Shown here: positions 1 to 8,268 of the stretch, in pieces
Numbering within the stretch: position 1 is the stretch's first letter
How the letters are laid out: the number at the start of each line of letters is the position of its first letter
DNA from: JAKFWF01 sp963741505
GTDB taxonomy: Bacteria; Pseudomonadota; Alphaproteobacteria; Rhizobiales; Hyphomicrobiaceae
Length of the DNA stretch: 64,000 bases
NCBI GenBank assembly: GCA_963741505.1
Contig: CAVUIJ010000006.1
Coordinates: forward strand, 186,001-250,000
Direction: 5' to 3'
The notes under the pieces: generated by a model
What the model saw: the letters and a program-made list of their open reading frames with translations, nothing else
The model's database searches: none
What the model was told of the DNA's origin: nothing
Made by a program: the position numbers and the translations under genes

Positions 1-202
1 CCGAGCAGAGCAAGATTGCGAGCACCGCTGCCGCGAGATTCCATCGGCTGTTGCGCAAGGCGCTATTGCACAAGTCGCCATCGCCAGTAGCATCAAGGGC
101 CGATTGCGGCTGCGCGATTGCCGCGCCTTGTTGGGGCTGACCGCGCCGAGGCGGCAACCACATAGGCCAATCATCGCCCCCTGCTTCGAATGTATCTGCC
201 AC
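1..202 (-). CDS. Partial hypothetical protein, N-terminal part only
   Basis: An open frame runs from a GTG at 202 to the window edge (about 67 residues). The first 50 residues are polar and rich in Gln, Pro and Ala. They are followed by WNLAAAVLAILLCS, which looks like the start of a membrane segment at the edge. A purine-rich GAGAGA lies upstream of the GTG at ribosome-binding distance. No domain is recognised. The next gene upstream on the same strand (473-1375) also encodes a membrane-anchored protein of unknown role, so the two may be related or co-transcribed, but that is a guess. The frame is short and could be chance. Confidence 0.3.
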   Translation of the reverse strand, partial: MADTFEAGGDDWPMWLPPRRGQPQQGAAIAQPQSALDATGDGDLCNSALRNSRWNLAAAVLAILLCS

Positions 203-472
203 AAGCGATCTCTCAACATGGGGGCCTCGAGTTCGTGACCCTGAACCAGTACTCGCTCTGAATAGCCCGGCTAGATCTTGGTCGGATGGAACAATTGTGC
301 CGTCCTTGCCGGTGCCTTGGCATTGAGGGTACATCCGGAGAAAACGTCACCAGCCGAACTGTGCCGCTTCTCCGATTTGCGGGCAATGGGTCAGGTCACG
401 AATAGCAGCGCTTGCGTGGCGAGCGGGAAAACGCCGCGCGCACCCGCCCGTGATGTGCCGACTTCGGTGCAA
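203..472. other. Intergenic stretch, nothing recognised
   Basis: This gap separates two minus-strand frames. No repeat, promoter-like pair or RNA gene was seen. Short plus-strand frames here have Arg/Ser/Ala-rich composition typical of non-coding GC-rich DNA. Confidence 0.5.
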
Positions 473-1375
473 TCAGATCAGAATGCGCGACAGTATGGCT
501 GCGACCACCAGTAACGGTAGCGCACGCCAATGTTGCCAATATTCCCACCGGTTCGATTGCTCGCCGACGGACGGCGCAATCGCCGGCACCTGCCTCAGCG
601 TTTCGCGCCAGCAAGCCTCTTCGTCTTGGTGCAATATGAACGGGTCGAGCACGGTGATCTTCGCCAGGGAGCGCAACGCGGGCCGCCACGCCGCATCGAA
701 CGTGACGATCCCGGCAATGGCGCCGCGAACCGGCCCGAAAGCCTCGAATGAACCCAACTCGACGCCGTAGTCCGTGCACATTGCCGTGAAGGTCTCGAAC
801 GTCTCTCGTTTAGCGGGGACGATGATGAGCAGGCGTGCAGGATCAAGGCGCAATCGACACTGCTCCACCTCCCAAGCGAGCCCAGGTGTCGCCCCGGCCA
901 CCAGCACCGCTAATTGGCAGCTGGCCAGGCGGCGCAGAACGACATCTTGCCAGGCATCGTCTGGCAAGTAATCGCGCCAAGCCGCGAGTTGTGGAACCGG
1001 GTCGCTGGGATCGCCGATCGCGAGGAATGGTCCGATGCCGCTAAAGATCCGAGCCAGCGCTTCCTCGTGGTCGCGAAGCTGGGGTTCCTGCCTGAAGGAG
1101 CGCAGGTACAAAACCGGCGATCGTGGGTCGGTTCTCTCTGCATCAAGGGCAGAACGGACAAAGTGGCGATGTCCCTGCCGATAGAGCAGCCACGGCACAA
1201 CAAAGAGCGCCAGCGTGACGGGCCCGCCGACGGCGATCGGCCCGACATCTTTCGGCAGGGAACTCGAAAATACAAACATGATGGCGACCGCCGATGCCAG
1301 GGCGGCAATGTGCCATCCCCAGCCGATCAGCGGTCGCTGCCGGCGCCCGATCACGATCCGGCGGTCGCTCATCAT
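473..1375 (-). CDS. Membrane-anchored protein with cytosolic YLRSF-type domain, function unknown
   Basis: About 300 residues, starting at the ATG at 1375 with GAGG seven bases upstream; a GTG at 1381 is an alternative. Two hydrophobic segments lie near the N-terminus (about residues 20-38 and 48-65) and one at the C-terminus (about 287-300). Between them is a soluble domain with VLYLRSFRQEP (about residue 88) and LAVLVAGATPGLAWEVEQ (about residue 155). An LRSF-bearing strand followed by a TPGLAWEVE helix start recalls Rossmann-like TIR/STALD-type domains in membrane proteins. That assignment is inference and no function is claimed. The gene stands alone and is divergent from the SnoaL-like gene. 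Coding is supported by unbroken length and family-like motifs. Confidence 0.65.
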   Translation of the reverse strand: MMSDRRIVIGRRQRPLIGWGWHIAALASAVAIMFVFSSSLPKDVGPIAVGGPVTLALFVVPWLLYRQGHRHFVRSALDAERTDPRSPVLYLRSFRQEPQLRDHEEALARIFSGIGPFLAIGDPSDPVPQLAAWRDYLPDDAWQDVVLRRLASCQLAVLVAGATPGLAWEVEQCRLRLDPARLLIIVPAKRETFETFTAMCTDYGVELGSFEAFGPVRGAIAGIVTFDAAWRPALRSLAKITVLDPFILHQDEEACWRETLRQVPAIAPSVGEQSNRWEYWQHWRALPLLVVAAILSRILI

Positions 1376-1494
1376 ACCCACGCCTCGCGCGACTTGCAGT
1401 CAGCCGCATCGGACACGCGATTGGCCTTGACCGCAAGAGCGGCTTTGCGATGATAGGATCGCCGGTGAAGCCCTGATCCTGGAGGACCGCAGTC

Positions 1495-1875
1495 ATGAAG
1501 CGTGAGGTCACCATTGCACTGCTGGACGAAATCCAGGACGGCTTCAATCGCCATGACGTCGATGCCATCCTGTCGCATTTCACCGACGATTGCGTGTGGT
1601 TGATGGCGCGCGGACCATCGGCGCCGGAGGGCAGGCGCTGTATCGGCAAGGCCGAGATCGGTGAGGTTCTGCGCAATCGTTACGCCCAAATTCCGGACAT
1701 GCGCTGGCAGGAGATGCGCCATTGGATCTGTGATCCCACCAAGGCCATTTCGGAATGGGTGGTCCGCGGCACGCCGGTCGGCGGCAAGCCATTCGAGTAT
1801 CTCGGCTGCGACCTGTGGGAATTTCGCGACGGGTTCGTGACCAAGAAGGACACCTACTGGAAGTTCATCGGCTGA
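1495..1875 (+). CDS. SnoaL-like / NTF2-fold protein
   Basis: A 126-residue protein of the usual size for a single NTF2-fold (SnoaL/ketosteroid-isomerase-like) domain. The N-terminal helix pattern (DEIQDGFNRHDVDAILSHF), the following FTDDCVW strand, and a GKAEIGEVLRN helix are typical of the family. The C-terminal strands WEFRDGFVTKKDTYWKF close the cone-shaped barrel. Members bind small hydrophobic ligands in the barrel and some are isomerases or dehydratases; the substrate cannot be told here. The start ATG at 1495 follows GGAGG at about 1481-1485. The gene is monocistronic, with the deacetylase starting 246 bases downstream. Confidence 0.8.
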   Translation: MKREVTIALLDEIQDGFNRHDVDAILSHFTDDCVWLMARGPSAPEGRRCIGKAEIGEVLRNRYAQIPDMRWQEMRHWICDPTKAISEWVVRGTPVGGKPFEYLGCDLWEFRDGFVTKKDTYWKFIG

Positions 1876-2121
1876 GCGAAGTCGAGGGAACGCCCGGACT
1901 GTCCCGACATCGCGACGTTTGATGCCATTTTCGTGCACGTGTGCGGCCCTCGCCGCCATGCGCCGGAATGAGCATCACAGGCAGCTGAACCGTGATCAGG
2001 ATGCGACAGGCTGGGGGAAAATCACGCAAGCTCGCTTTGCCGCCTTGCGCAGTACATGTTGCAAAAGCGAGCATTAACCAACATAGAATTCCAGAACAAC
2101 TCGCTCTCAGGAGATGCCCCC

Positions 2122-3024
2122 ATGCGATTGTCATTGTCCGGCGCCTCGATCATTGCCGCGATCGCTGCGGTGCTGTCGCCGGCAGCTGTCTTTGCCCAAG
2201 ACTGCGCCAACAATCCAAACGTGTTGGGCGTAGCACGGACCGTTGAAATCGACACGACGGGCGGACCGGCGTTCGGCTTCGAGCACTATAAGATGCACGA
2301 CTTCCTGATGATGAAGGAGATTGTGCTGACCTTCGACGACGGCCCGCAGAAGTTCCACACGCATGCCGTGCTCGATGCTCTCGCGCAGCACTGCACGAAA
2401 GCGACCTTCTTCTCGATCGGGAAGATGGCACTCGGTTATCCGGAGATCATCCGCGACGTTGCGAAGCAAGGCCACACCATCGGCACGCATACCTGGTCGC
2501 ATGCCAACCTCCGCGCCAAGAAAACCGAAGCCGAGGCCAAGGAGGAGATTGAGAAGGGCGTGAGCGGTGTGCGTCGCGCGCTCGGTGGTCCCGTGGCGCC
2601 GTTCTTTCGCTATCCGTTCCTGCAGGATTCGAAGGATTCGCTCGCCCATCTCAGCGCCCGCAACGTTGCGGTGTTCTCGACCGACATCGACAGCTTCGAC
2701 TTCAAATTGCATACCGCCGAGCAGTTGGTGAAGGGCGTGATGGCAAAGCTCGAAAAGAAGGGCAAGGGCATCATCCTGTTGCACGACGTCCAGCCGGGAA
2801 CCGCCAAGGCATTGCCGATGCTGCTAGGCGAGCTCAAGGCGCGTGGCTACAAGGTCGTGCATCTGAAGGCGAAGGGCGAGCTGAAGTCGCTGGCAGAGTA
2901 TGATGCGATGATCGAGAGCAGCGCCAAGGGCCTGGCCGCTCCTGGAACAGAGCGTCCAACCTCCAGTGTCGTTCGAACGATCGAGCCTGCCGCCACAACG
3001 AATGCAGTCGCCAAGAAGCCCTGA
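2122..3024 (+). CDS. Secreted NodB-type polysaccharide deacetylase
   Basis: A 300-residue exported carbohydrate esterase 4 protein. The ATG at 2122 follows CAGGAGA at 2109-2115 and begins a clear signal peptide (SPAAVFAQ, cleavage near residue 26); an upstream ATG at 2056 would spoil the signal. All five NodB motifs are visible: TFDDGP (70-75), GTHTWSH (121-127), RYPF (163-166), a TDIDSFD segment (about 187-193) and LLHD (219-222). The Asp pair and the two His are the metal and catalytic residues of the family, so the enzyme should be an active metal-dependent N-deacetylase. The substrate is probably N-acetylglucosamine in peptidoglycan, chitin-like oligomers or an exopolysaccharide. The last 40 residues are low-complexity and not part of the fold. 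Confidence 0.9.
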   Translation: MRLSLSGASIIAAIAAVLSPAAVFAQDCANNPNVLGVARTVEIDTTGGPAFGFEHYKMHDFLMMKEIVLTFDDGPQKFHTHAVLDALAQHCTKATFFSIGKMALGYPEIIRDVAKQGHTIGTHTWSHANLRAKKTEAEAKEEIEKGVSGVRRALGGPVAPFFRYPFLQDSKDSLAHLSARNVAVFSTDIDSFDFKLHTAEQLVKGVMAKLEKKGKGIILLHDVQPGTAKALPMLLGELKARGYKVVHLKAKGELKSLAEYDAMIESSAKGLAAPGTERPTSSVVRTIEPAATTNAVAKKP

Positions 3025-3605
3025 GCCGGCTCGGCGCACGCCAGCGAGGGGTCAATAATCGTGCGGGCCCGCCGCAGGGCGCAGCGCTCGGATGCCGCAC
3101 CGCCGGCTCGGACGATCTTGGCCGCAATCGGTGCTGGCAATGGGTCATCGTACAAGATCGCAGGCGGCATCATGGCGTGTCGCTTTATGGCGGATGCTCT
3201 CGCCCATCGGTGGGATGGGATGCTTCGCGGTCAGGCAAAAGGCAACGCTCGGCCCAGCCGATGAACCGCGCCACGAGAAAGTTGATCGCAGGATAGATCA
3301 TCCTGGGGGCGAGAAAGTTCTTCGTCGGCGCCATTCCACGTGCAACGCGCCGTCACCCGTTGGCAGGCTGTCTTTGCATGATCCTGACCGGCTTTCGATC
3401 TTCAAAGCGGTCTTGGCGTCGTTGACAACTGTGCCGTCGCTCGTCACCCTTTTTGCTCTGAACAGGGCAGATCTCAATCGCGCTTCATTTGCGCGATCCA
3501 GTCGGAGGCAACGCCCGTTGCATTGCAGGGCGCTCTTCGAGCGGCCTCGGGTTCGGTGCATCGGCACTCTACGATGCAATCGCTGCAGCAGCCTATTGGA
3601 AGTGA
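3025..3605. other. 581-base gap with no convincing gene
   Basis: No clear gene is present. A minus-strand frame at 3185-3301 encodes 38 residues beginning MIYPAINFLVARFIGWAERC. It faintly resembles the C-terminal end of amino-acid ABC permeases and could be a gene remnant, but it lacks a good ribosome-binding site. Other frames here are Arg/Ser-rich shadows. No hairpin or repeat was noticed. Confidence 0.4.
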
Positions 3606-4703
3606 ATGGACACCGCAAACAATCCGCAAACGTCGCCTCGGTTGCGACCTGAGCCAGAGAATGTCGGCTCGGCGACTAGATTTCTGTATTTTGCCGCCGG
3701 TTATTGGGCAAGACCGCCGGCTCGCGGTGCTTGGACCCTTGCCGCTGCGATAGCGGCGCTACTTGCGTTGAATCTGGCCGTGAGCATTGGCTTAAACAGT
3801 TGGCACCGCTGGTTCTTCGACATGCTCGAGCGACGCGACGCGAGATATGCTGCCGACAGCGATTGCCATCTTCCGGTGCTCATTTTCACAGGCGCCGCAT
3901 TTGCAGTCGCGATGGTCAAATGCAGCATGACGTTGCAGCTCAACTGGCGTCGTTGGGTTACCGAACAGTTGCTCAGGGCGTGGATCAGCCGACCAATTGC
4001 CGATACGGACTTTACCCCAGACAAAGATCATGGCAGCGCCGGATACCGCATTGTCCAGGATGTTCGGCTCGCACTCGATCCGGTGGTCGATTTGACCATC
4101 GGCTTTTGTAACGCTTTGATCCAGGGCGCCACGTTCATGGCCGTCCTCGTCGTTGTCGGCGGCTCAATTACTCTCGATATTTTCGGGCTGCACCTGACCA
4201 TTCCTGCCTATCTGGCCATCGTAGCGGTAGCCTACGCATCTGTCGTCTCGACGACGATGTACCTTGTCGGACAGCCGCTGGTTCGCAGCGTGGCCGAGAA
4301 GAACGAAGCGGAGTCGCAATTCCTGTTCGAGCTGACCCGCGCCGCCGAAGGCGGAATTCACGACGCGCCGCCTGACAAGTTGCGACGTTCGTTTCGACCT
4401 GTGGGGGTCGGTTTTCACAAGACCGTTCGACGATGGAGGCGCGTCATTCGCCAGCATTGCCGCCTGACTTGGCTGACAAACAGCAACAGCTACTTCACAC
4501 CCATTCTTCCGCTGCTGCTGGCGGCCCCGAAATACATCCACGGTGAGTTGACACTCGGGGCGGTGATACAGGTCGCAGCCGCGTTCACAATCGTGCTTGG
4601 CGTATTGAACTGGTTCACCGACAACTACATCCGTCTAGCCGAGTGGTCCGCATCCGCCAGGCGGGTGGACGAGTTGAGAGGCAGACTGCAGCACCGGTCT
4701 TGA
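3606..4703 (+). CDS. SbmA/BacA-like ABC transporter membrane domain, no ATPase domain
   Basis: The 365 residues cover a transmembrane half of the ABC_membrane_2 / SbmA-BacA type. Hydrophobic segments lie at about 42-62, 90-108, 165-187, 195-222, 295-307 and 318-335. Family landmarks are NSWHRWFFDMLERRD (about 64-78), LNWRRWVTEQLLRAW (112-126), YRIVQDVRLALDPVVD (147-162) and NYIRLAEWSASARRV (340-354). Related YddA/BclA transporters continue into a nucleotide-binding domain. Here the protein stops at about the domain boundary and the DNA beyond holds a different gene remnant. Either this is a true ATPase-less SbmA/BacA-like carrier for peptides, or the ATPase half was deleted. The start is not firm because no strong ribosome-binding site precedes 3606. 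Confidence 0.65.
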   Translation: MDTANNPQTSPRLRPEPENVGSATRFLYFAAGYWARPPARGAWTLAAAIAALLALNLAVSIGLNSWHRWFFDMLERRDARYAADSDCHLPVLIFTGAAFAVAMVKCSMTLQLNWRRWVTEQLLRAWISRPIADTDFTPDKDHGSAGYRIVQDVRLALDPVVDLTIGFCNALIQGATFMAVLVVVGGSITLDIFGLHLTIPAYLAIVAVAYASVVSTTMYLVGQPLVRSVAEKNEAESQFLFELTRAAEGGIHDAPPDKLRRSFRPVGVGFHKTVRRWRRVIRQHCRLTWLTNSNSYFTPILPLLLAAPKYIHGELTLGAVIQVAAAFTIVLGVLNWFTDNYIRLAEWSASARRVDELRGRLQHRS

Positions 4704-4733
4704 GCGAGCTGCGACTTTATCCGGTTCGGCCAA

Positions 4734-4922
4734 ATGAACGAGACACGCGTCATGCGACCAGTCGAATGGGGTATCGTTGGCACCGCCGGCATTGCGCTCA
4801 ATCGGGTGATTCCGGCGATGCAGGCAGTGCCGGCGTGCCGGATCATGGCGATCGCATCGACGCTTTATTCCGATCGGGCTTGCGTGGTGGCTGGGAACCG
4901 GTCGCGAATGGCGACTGAATGA
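4734..4922 (+). pseudogene. N-terminal remnant of a Gfo/Idh/MocA oxidoreductase
   Basis: The short frame reads VEWGIVGTAGIALNRVIPAM followed by QAVPACRIMAIAS. This is the dinucleotide-binding first strand-helix-strand of Gfo/Idh/MocA oxidoreductases (families of about 330-390 residues). Family likeness ends after roughly 40 residues and the frame stops at 4922. The rest of the enzyme is absent, since the CnbZ/RidA-like gene begins at 4998. It is best read as a deletion remnant. It sits just after the ATPase-less transporter, so one deletion could have removed both the transporter's ATPase half and most of a neighbouring gene. Confidence 0.65.
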
Positions 4923-4997
4923 CAGAGCGGCTCCATGCTACATGAGTGCCGCGTCCGACGAATTGATGCGAACACGGCAATTCAAGGAGAGCCGGCC

Positions 4998-5753
4998 ATG
5001 GCCACGAAAGTCTTCGCACCGGGTGGGTATCGCTATATTCCAGCCGTGTTCCAGTATTCCGGTGGCGTCGCCGCGGAGCCAGGGTTCAGCATCGAACGCG
5101 TTCGCTTTCACCATCCGGTGCCGCTGGCGGAAGGGTTTCGCCGGATCGAGACGTTGATCGGCGAGGCGGGGCGACCGCTGACCTCGTTCTGTGCCTGTGA
5201 GCTGCGCTCGCCCGAGCCGTTCAGCGAAGCAGGCTTCATCGCCTTCAATCAGCTCTACGTCGGCACGTTGACGAAGTGGGGCATTTACGACGAAGCCAGC
5301 AAGACCAACCCGGTGGCGCGGTCGAACGTTTGCCCTGAACTGCACAAGCCGGCCGAACCGTCCATTCACGCATTCTGCTACACCGTTCCGGCGCCCGCGG
5401 CCGCCCCTACCTTCGTTGTCGCCGGCAGCGGTGAAGCGCCGGAAGGCAAAGGGAGTTACGGCAAATTCATCGTGCGGCCGGGCGACACCAGCCCTGAAGG
5501 AATGCGGGAGAAGGCGCGGTCCGTCCTCGGCGAAATGGAACGCCGCATGGCACTTCTCGGCTTTACTTGGAAGGACACCACGGCGGCGCAAGTCTATACG
5601 GTCTTCGACCTTCATCCGTTTCTTGCCGACGAGATCGTGCGCCGCGGCGCCGCCGAACACGGAATTACCTGGAACTTCTGCCGCCCGCCAGTCGTCGGGC
5701 TCGACTACGAGATGGATTGTCGCAGTTTGGCAGTAGAACGCGTCGTCAGATAG
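4998..5753 (+). CDS. CnbZ/RidA-like deaminase family protein (tentative)
   Basis: A 251-residue soluble protein starting at the ATG at 4998, preceded by AAGGAGA at 4984-4990. The N-terminus KVFAPGGYRYIPAVFQYSGG and the segment ARSNVCPELHKP (about 107-118) resemble a family annotated as 2-aminomuconate-type deaminase (CnbZ-like), with distant RidA-like features. That assignment rests on recollection of family sequence and is uncertain. No signal peptide or membrane segment is present. The gene is convergent with the HutD-like gene downstream (64-base gap). If it is a deaminase it would act on enamine/imine or aminomuconate intermediates, but nothing nearby confirms an aromatic pathway. Confidence 0.55.
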   Translation: MATKVFAPGGYRYIPAVFQYSGGVAAEPGFSIERVRFHHPVPLAEGFRRIETLIGEAGRPLTSFCACELRSPEPFSEAGFIAFNQLYVGTLTKWGIYDEASKTNPVARSNVCPELHKPAEPSIHAFCYTVPAPAAAPTFVVAGSGEAPEGKGSYGKFIVRPGDTSPEGMREKARSVLGEMERRMALLGFTWKDTTAAQVYTVFDLHPFLADEIVRRGAAEHGITWNFCRPPVVGLDYEMDCRSLAVERVVR

Positions 5754-5816
5754 TGGCGGCTGTTGCTCGATCGCGGTGCCCGCAGCGGCAAACGAGCAGG
5801 TGTGCGAGAATCAACG

Positions 5817-6404
5817 TCACCTGGGATAAACCGAGGCAACGATCGTACGGCCCAAGCTGCCTGCAATATTTTGCGCCTCAGCCGTATCGATACGCAGCGC
5901 GCCGCCTTGCTCGATGCGATGAACGTGCCATGCACTTGCGAATTCGCAAGGCTCCGACGCTGCGTAGAGAACGTGGACTCCTGGAGCCAGGACACAATCT
6001 ACCGTTGGCGTCAGAATTCGAAGGTCGATTTGCGTCCGCGACCGGTTGCCCATCAGGTTGACGACGTCGACCGGCCCGGCCTCGAGCCGGCTGACAATCG
6101 GTGTATCGCCTTGGAAACGCACCGGACAAAAGGGCTCGCGAACGTCGATCTCGCCGCCTGGCGCTTCAAGGACCAGGCCACGGCCGGCCACCACCACCTG
6201 CATGCGCTCAATGCCAGACAGATCCGAGAACGGTGCCGGCGTGATGATAGACGTGCGACTGAGGCCCCAAATCAAGTCGTCCCAATGGCCAGGACCGGCG
6301 CCATCCCGATAGGCCTCGGCGATGGCGATGCTTACGCCACCGCCGTTCTTCCATGGCGAACGCCGAAATCCTGCCTGGTCGAGCGGCGTTGCCTGGTAAG
6401 TCAT
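5817..6404 (-). CDS. HutD/Ves family protein
   Basis: A 195-residue cupin-like protein of the HutD/Ves family, which is usually 180-200 residues. The hallmark PWKNGGG lies at 17-23. WDDLIWGLSRTSIITPAPFSDLSGIER in the first third matches the family core. HutD is linked to histidine utilisation in pseudomonads but has no proven catalytic activity; no hut genes are seen here. It is the last gene of a minus-strand trio with two Lin0512 paralogues (gap 67 bases), so its role here probably relates to whatever those proteins do. Confidence 0.8.
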   Translation of the reverse strand: MTYQATPLDQAGFRRSPWKNGGGVSIAIAEAYRDGAGPGHWDDLIWGLSRTSIITPAPFSDLSGIERMQVVVAGRGLVLEAPGGEIDVREPFCPVRFQGDTPIVSRLEAGPVDVVNLMGNRSRTQIDLRILTPTVDCVLAPGVHVLYAASEPCEFASAWHVHRIEQGGALRIDTAEAQNIAGSLGRTIVASVYPR

Positions 6405-6471
6405 TCAACGGCCTTTCCGGAGTCAAAATGGCCGCGCGCAACGATGTGCCCGATGGCCAAGGAAGAGCGAT

Positions 6472-6813
6472 TCAGGGCAGGTCGAGCCGTACCGCGACCG
6501 CGGCGCTGGCGATGACTGCGAAGTCGCCGGCCTGTTCGTCTGGGACATCCAGCCCGCCCTTCACCGCCTGCACGGTGACCTGGCCATAAGGCAGCGACGC
6601 CTTGATTGCGACCGCATCGACCAGATCAGGCCGCTGCACGCCGATCGTCACTTCGACCAACATGCTCGCCGGATCAATCTTCAGCGCACGCAAAAACGAT
6701 AGCGAGCTATGGTGGAGGCAATCCTGCACGGCCCGCAAGCCGGCCTTGGTATAGTTGCCGCCGTGCAGATCGTTGCCGGTGCCGAGTTCCAGGATCACCC
6801 GTTTGATCGTCAT
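6472..6813 (-). CDS. Lin0512 family protein, copy A
   Basis: A 113-residue protein of the Lin0512 conserved hypothetical family (about 110-120 residues). Visible landmarks are LELGTGNDLHGGNYTKAGLR at the N-terminus, a central VEVTIGVQRPDLVD strand-turn and LPYGQVTVQAVKGGL. The family's biochemical role is not established. The next gene upstream (6823-7164) is a paralogue aligned along its whole length, with only nine bases between them. The pair is therefore a tandem duplication, perhaps acting as a heteromer. Both are cytosolic. Confidence 0.8.
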   Translation of the reverse strand: MTIKRVILELGTGNDLHGGNYTKAGLRAVQDCLHHSSLSFLRALKIDPASMLVEVTIGVQRPDLVDAVAIKASLPYGQVTVQAVKGGLDVPDEQAGDFAVIASAAVAVRLDLP

Positions 6814-6822
6814 ACGCTCCCC

Positions 6823-7164
6823 CTACACTACGTCGAGCCGAACGACGACCGCGGCGTTGGCGATCAAGGTGGCATCGGTGCCGGCATCGTTGACGATTCT
6901 GAGGCCGCCATCGACGACATTCACGACGCCCCGGCCGTAGGGCAGCACCGCCAGGACGGCGTCCTTGTCGACCGCAGCCGGGTTCGGCACCCCCACTGTC
7001 ACGTCGACGTGCATTGCTGCCAAAGGCTGATTGAGTGCGGCGGCAAGCCCAAGCGAGTTGTGCCAGAGCGCATCGCGAACCGCGCGCACCGCCGCCTTGG
7101 TGTCGTCCGAACCGCGAATGTCGGTTCCCATGCCGATCTGCAGGACCATGCGCTTCAATGCCAT
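6823..7164 (-). CDS. Lin0512 family protein, copy B
   Basis: A 113-residue paralogue of the downstream gene, with the same length and layout: LQIGMGTDIRGSDDTKAAVR at the N-terminus, VDVTVGVPNPAAVD in the middle and LPYGRGVVNVVDGGL near the end. The two differ at many positions but keep the Gly and Asp/Lys pattern, so they diverged long ago. This is the first gene of the Lin0512-Lin0512-HutD operon. It lies divergent from the copper-efflux operon, with 181 bases between start codons that must hold both promoters. Its function is unknown. Confidence 0.8.
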   Translation of the reverse strand: MALKRMVLQIGMGTDIRGSDDTKAAVRAVRDALWHNSLGLAAALNQPLAAMHVDVTVGVPNPAAVDKDAVLAVLPYGRGVVNVVDGGLRIVNDAGTDATLIANAAVVVRLDVV

Positions 7165-7345
7165 CGTCAGGTAACTCCGAAGTGAAAGCGGACTTGCCGG
7201 CTGGACAACAGACTGCCGCAGCTTAGATTACGGCAACGGGCGGTCCGTTGCATGCCGTGGTTAAACCGATCCGCCAGGCCCGCCGCGACACCATCGCGTC
7301 TTGACCTGCCGGCTCGGCAGCGGAATATATGGTAATCGAGGTGGC

Positions 7346-7747
7346 ATGGTCTTGGATATCCTGCGCAGATTGCTGGCGGTCCTGATTGCGGTCGGACTGA
7401 TGATTGCGCCGGTCGCTGCGGCCAATAACGCCATGTCGCATGGGTCAGGCATGACCGCAGTCGCTGCGACGATGGATCCAGGTACCGACCCGTCCGATAG
7501 CGTATTCGCAGCGACCGAAATGGCCGATTGCGACGGGTCCAAGGTCACTTGCGACTGCAATGGTTGCAACGCCAAGTCGAAATGCCCCGATCAAGCGACG
7601 TGCATGACGAAGTGCTGCAAGGTGCTGTCGACAGCCGGGCCGGCCGCAGTGCTCATTATTCTGCCGCAAATGCGGTATCGGCTGCCCGAGCCATCCAAGC
7701 CGCCGGCCTGGGTGAACGCGCCGCCGGCACCTCCGCCTCGATCCTAG
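7346..7747 (+). CDS. Secreted or anchored Cys-rich protein, possible copper-binding role
   Basis: A 133-residue protein starting at the ATG at 7346. Residues 5-25 form a signal peptide or anchor ending APVAAA. Residues 62-91 hold eight cysteines, including CDCNGC, KCPDQATC and MTKCC; this spacing suggests metal binding or disulphides. A hydrophobic stretch follows (about 98-107), then a Pro-rich tail. No named family is recognised. Its place ahead of the FixH-like, CusB and CusA genes, on the same strand, suggests a periplasmic copper or silver chaperone or buffer. That is inferred from context and from the cysteines. Confidence 0.65.
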   Translation: MVLDILRRLLAVLIAVGLMIAPVAAANNAMSHGSGMTAVAATMDPGTDPSDSVFAATEMADCDGSKVTCDCNGCNAKSKCPDQATCMTKCCKVLSTAGPAAVLIILPQMRYRLPEPSKPPAWVNAPPAPPPRS

Positions 7748-7864
7748 TTCGAATGTGACGTCTCGCCCGGCAGCGGCTCTGCGGCTGCTCCACTGGCGTG
7801 GCGTATTCGAACTCGCGGCCATGATGGGCGCGATCGTCACACATATCGAACAGGAGTGGATCAC

Positions 7865-8257
7865 ATGACGATCAAGCATGTTGCGGTCGCAGCCCTTGGG
7901 CTCGCGATCATCGGCTGCGCATCCGCGGCCTTCGCCGGAGCAAAGGACTACGAATTCCAGCCGGTTGCCGCCGACGTCAAGAACGCGGCCGGCAGCGAGA
8001 TTGCCATCCGCCTCATCCATAAGCCGACCGGCAAGCCGGTCGAGGGTGCGGTGCTGTTTCGCACTCGCCTCGACATGTCGCCCGACAACATGGGCGAAAT
8101 GATCGCCAAGCATCAGGCAATGCCGTCGAATGAGCCGGGCGTCTACCGCTTCAAGGCCGATCTAACGATGGCCGGCGGCTGGGCGTTCAAGCTTCAGGCG
8201 AAGGTGCCGGGTGAGAGCGAGACGGTTGAGGCCACCGTCGTCTTCAAAGCGAAGTGA
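7865..8257 (+). CDS. FixH/YtkA-like periplasmic protein
   Basis: 130 residues starting at the ATG at 7865, eight bases after CAGGAG at 7851-7856. A signal peptide ends near AAFAGA (about residue 25). The rest is an immunoglobulin-like beta sandwich of the FixH/YtkA type: strands such as EIAIRLIHKPTGKPVEGAVL and GVYRFKADLTMAGGWAFKLQ match that family. Such proteins often precede CusB-type adaptors in copper-efflux operons. The gene ends 11 bases before cusB, so they are almost certainly co-translated. Its exact task is unknown; a periplasmic metal-handling or assembly role is inferred. Confidence 0.75.
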   Translation: MTIKHVAVAALGLAIIGCASAAFAGAKDYEFQPVAADVKNAAGSEIAIRLIHKPTGKPVEGAVLFRTRLDMSPDNMGEMIAKHQAMPSNEPGVYRFKADLTMAGGWAFKLQAKVPGESETVEATVVFKAK

Positions 8258-8268
8258 GGGCAGCGGCC

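Noticed and set aside
2131..2784. 217-codon minus-strand frame opposite the deacetylase
   Set aside because: Antisense of a gene with all five NodB motifs and a signal peptide.
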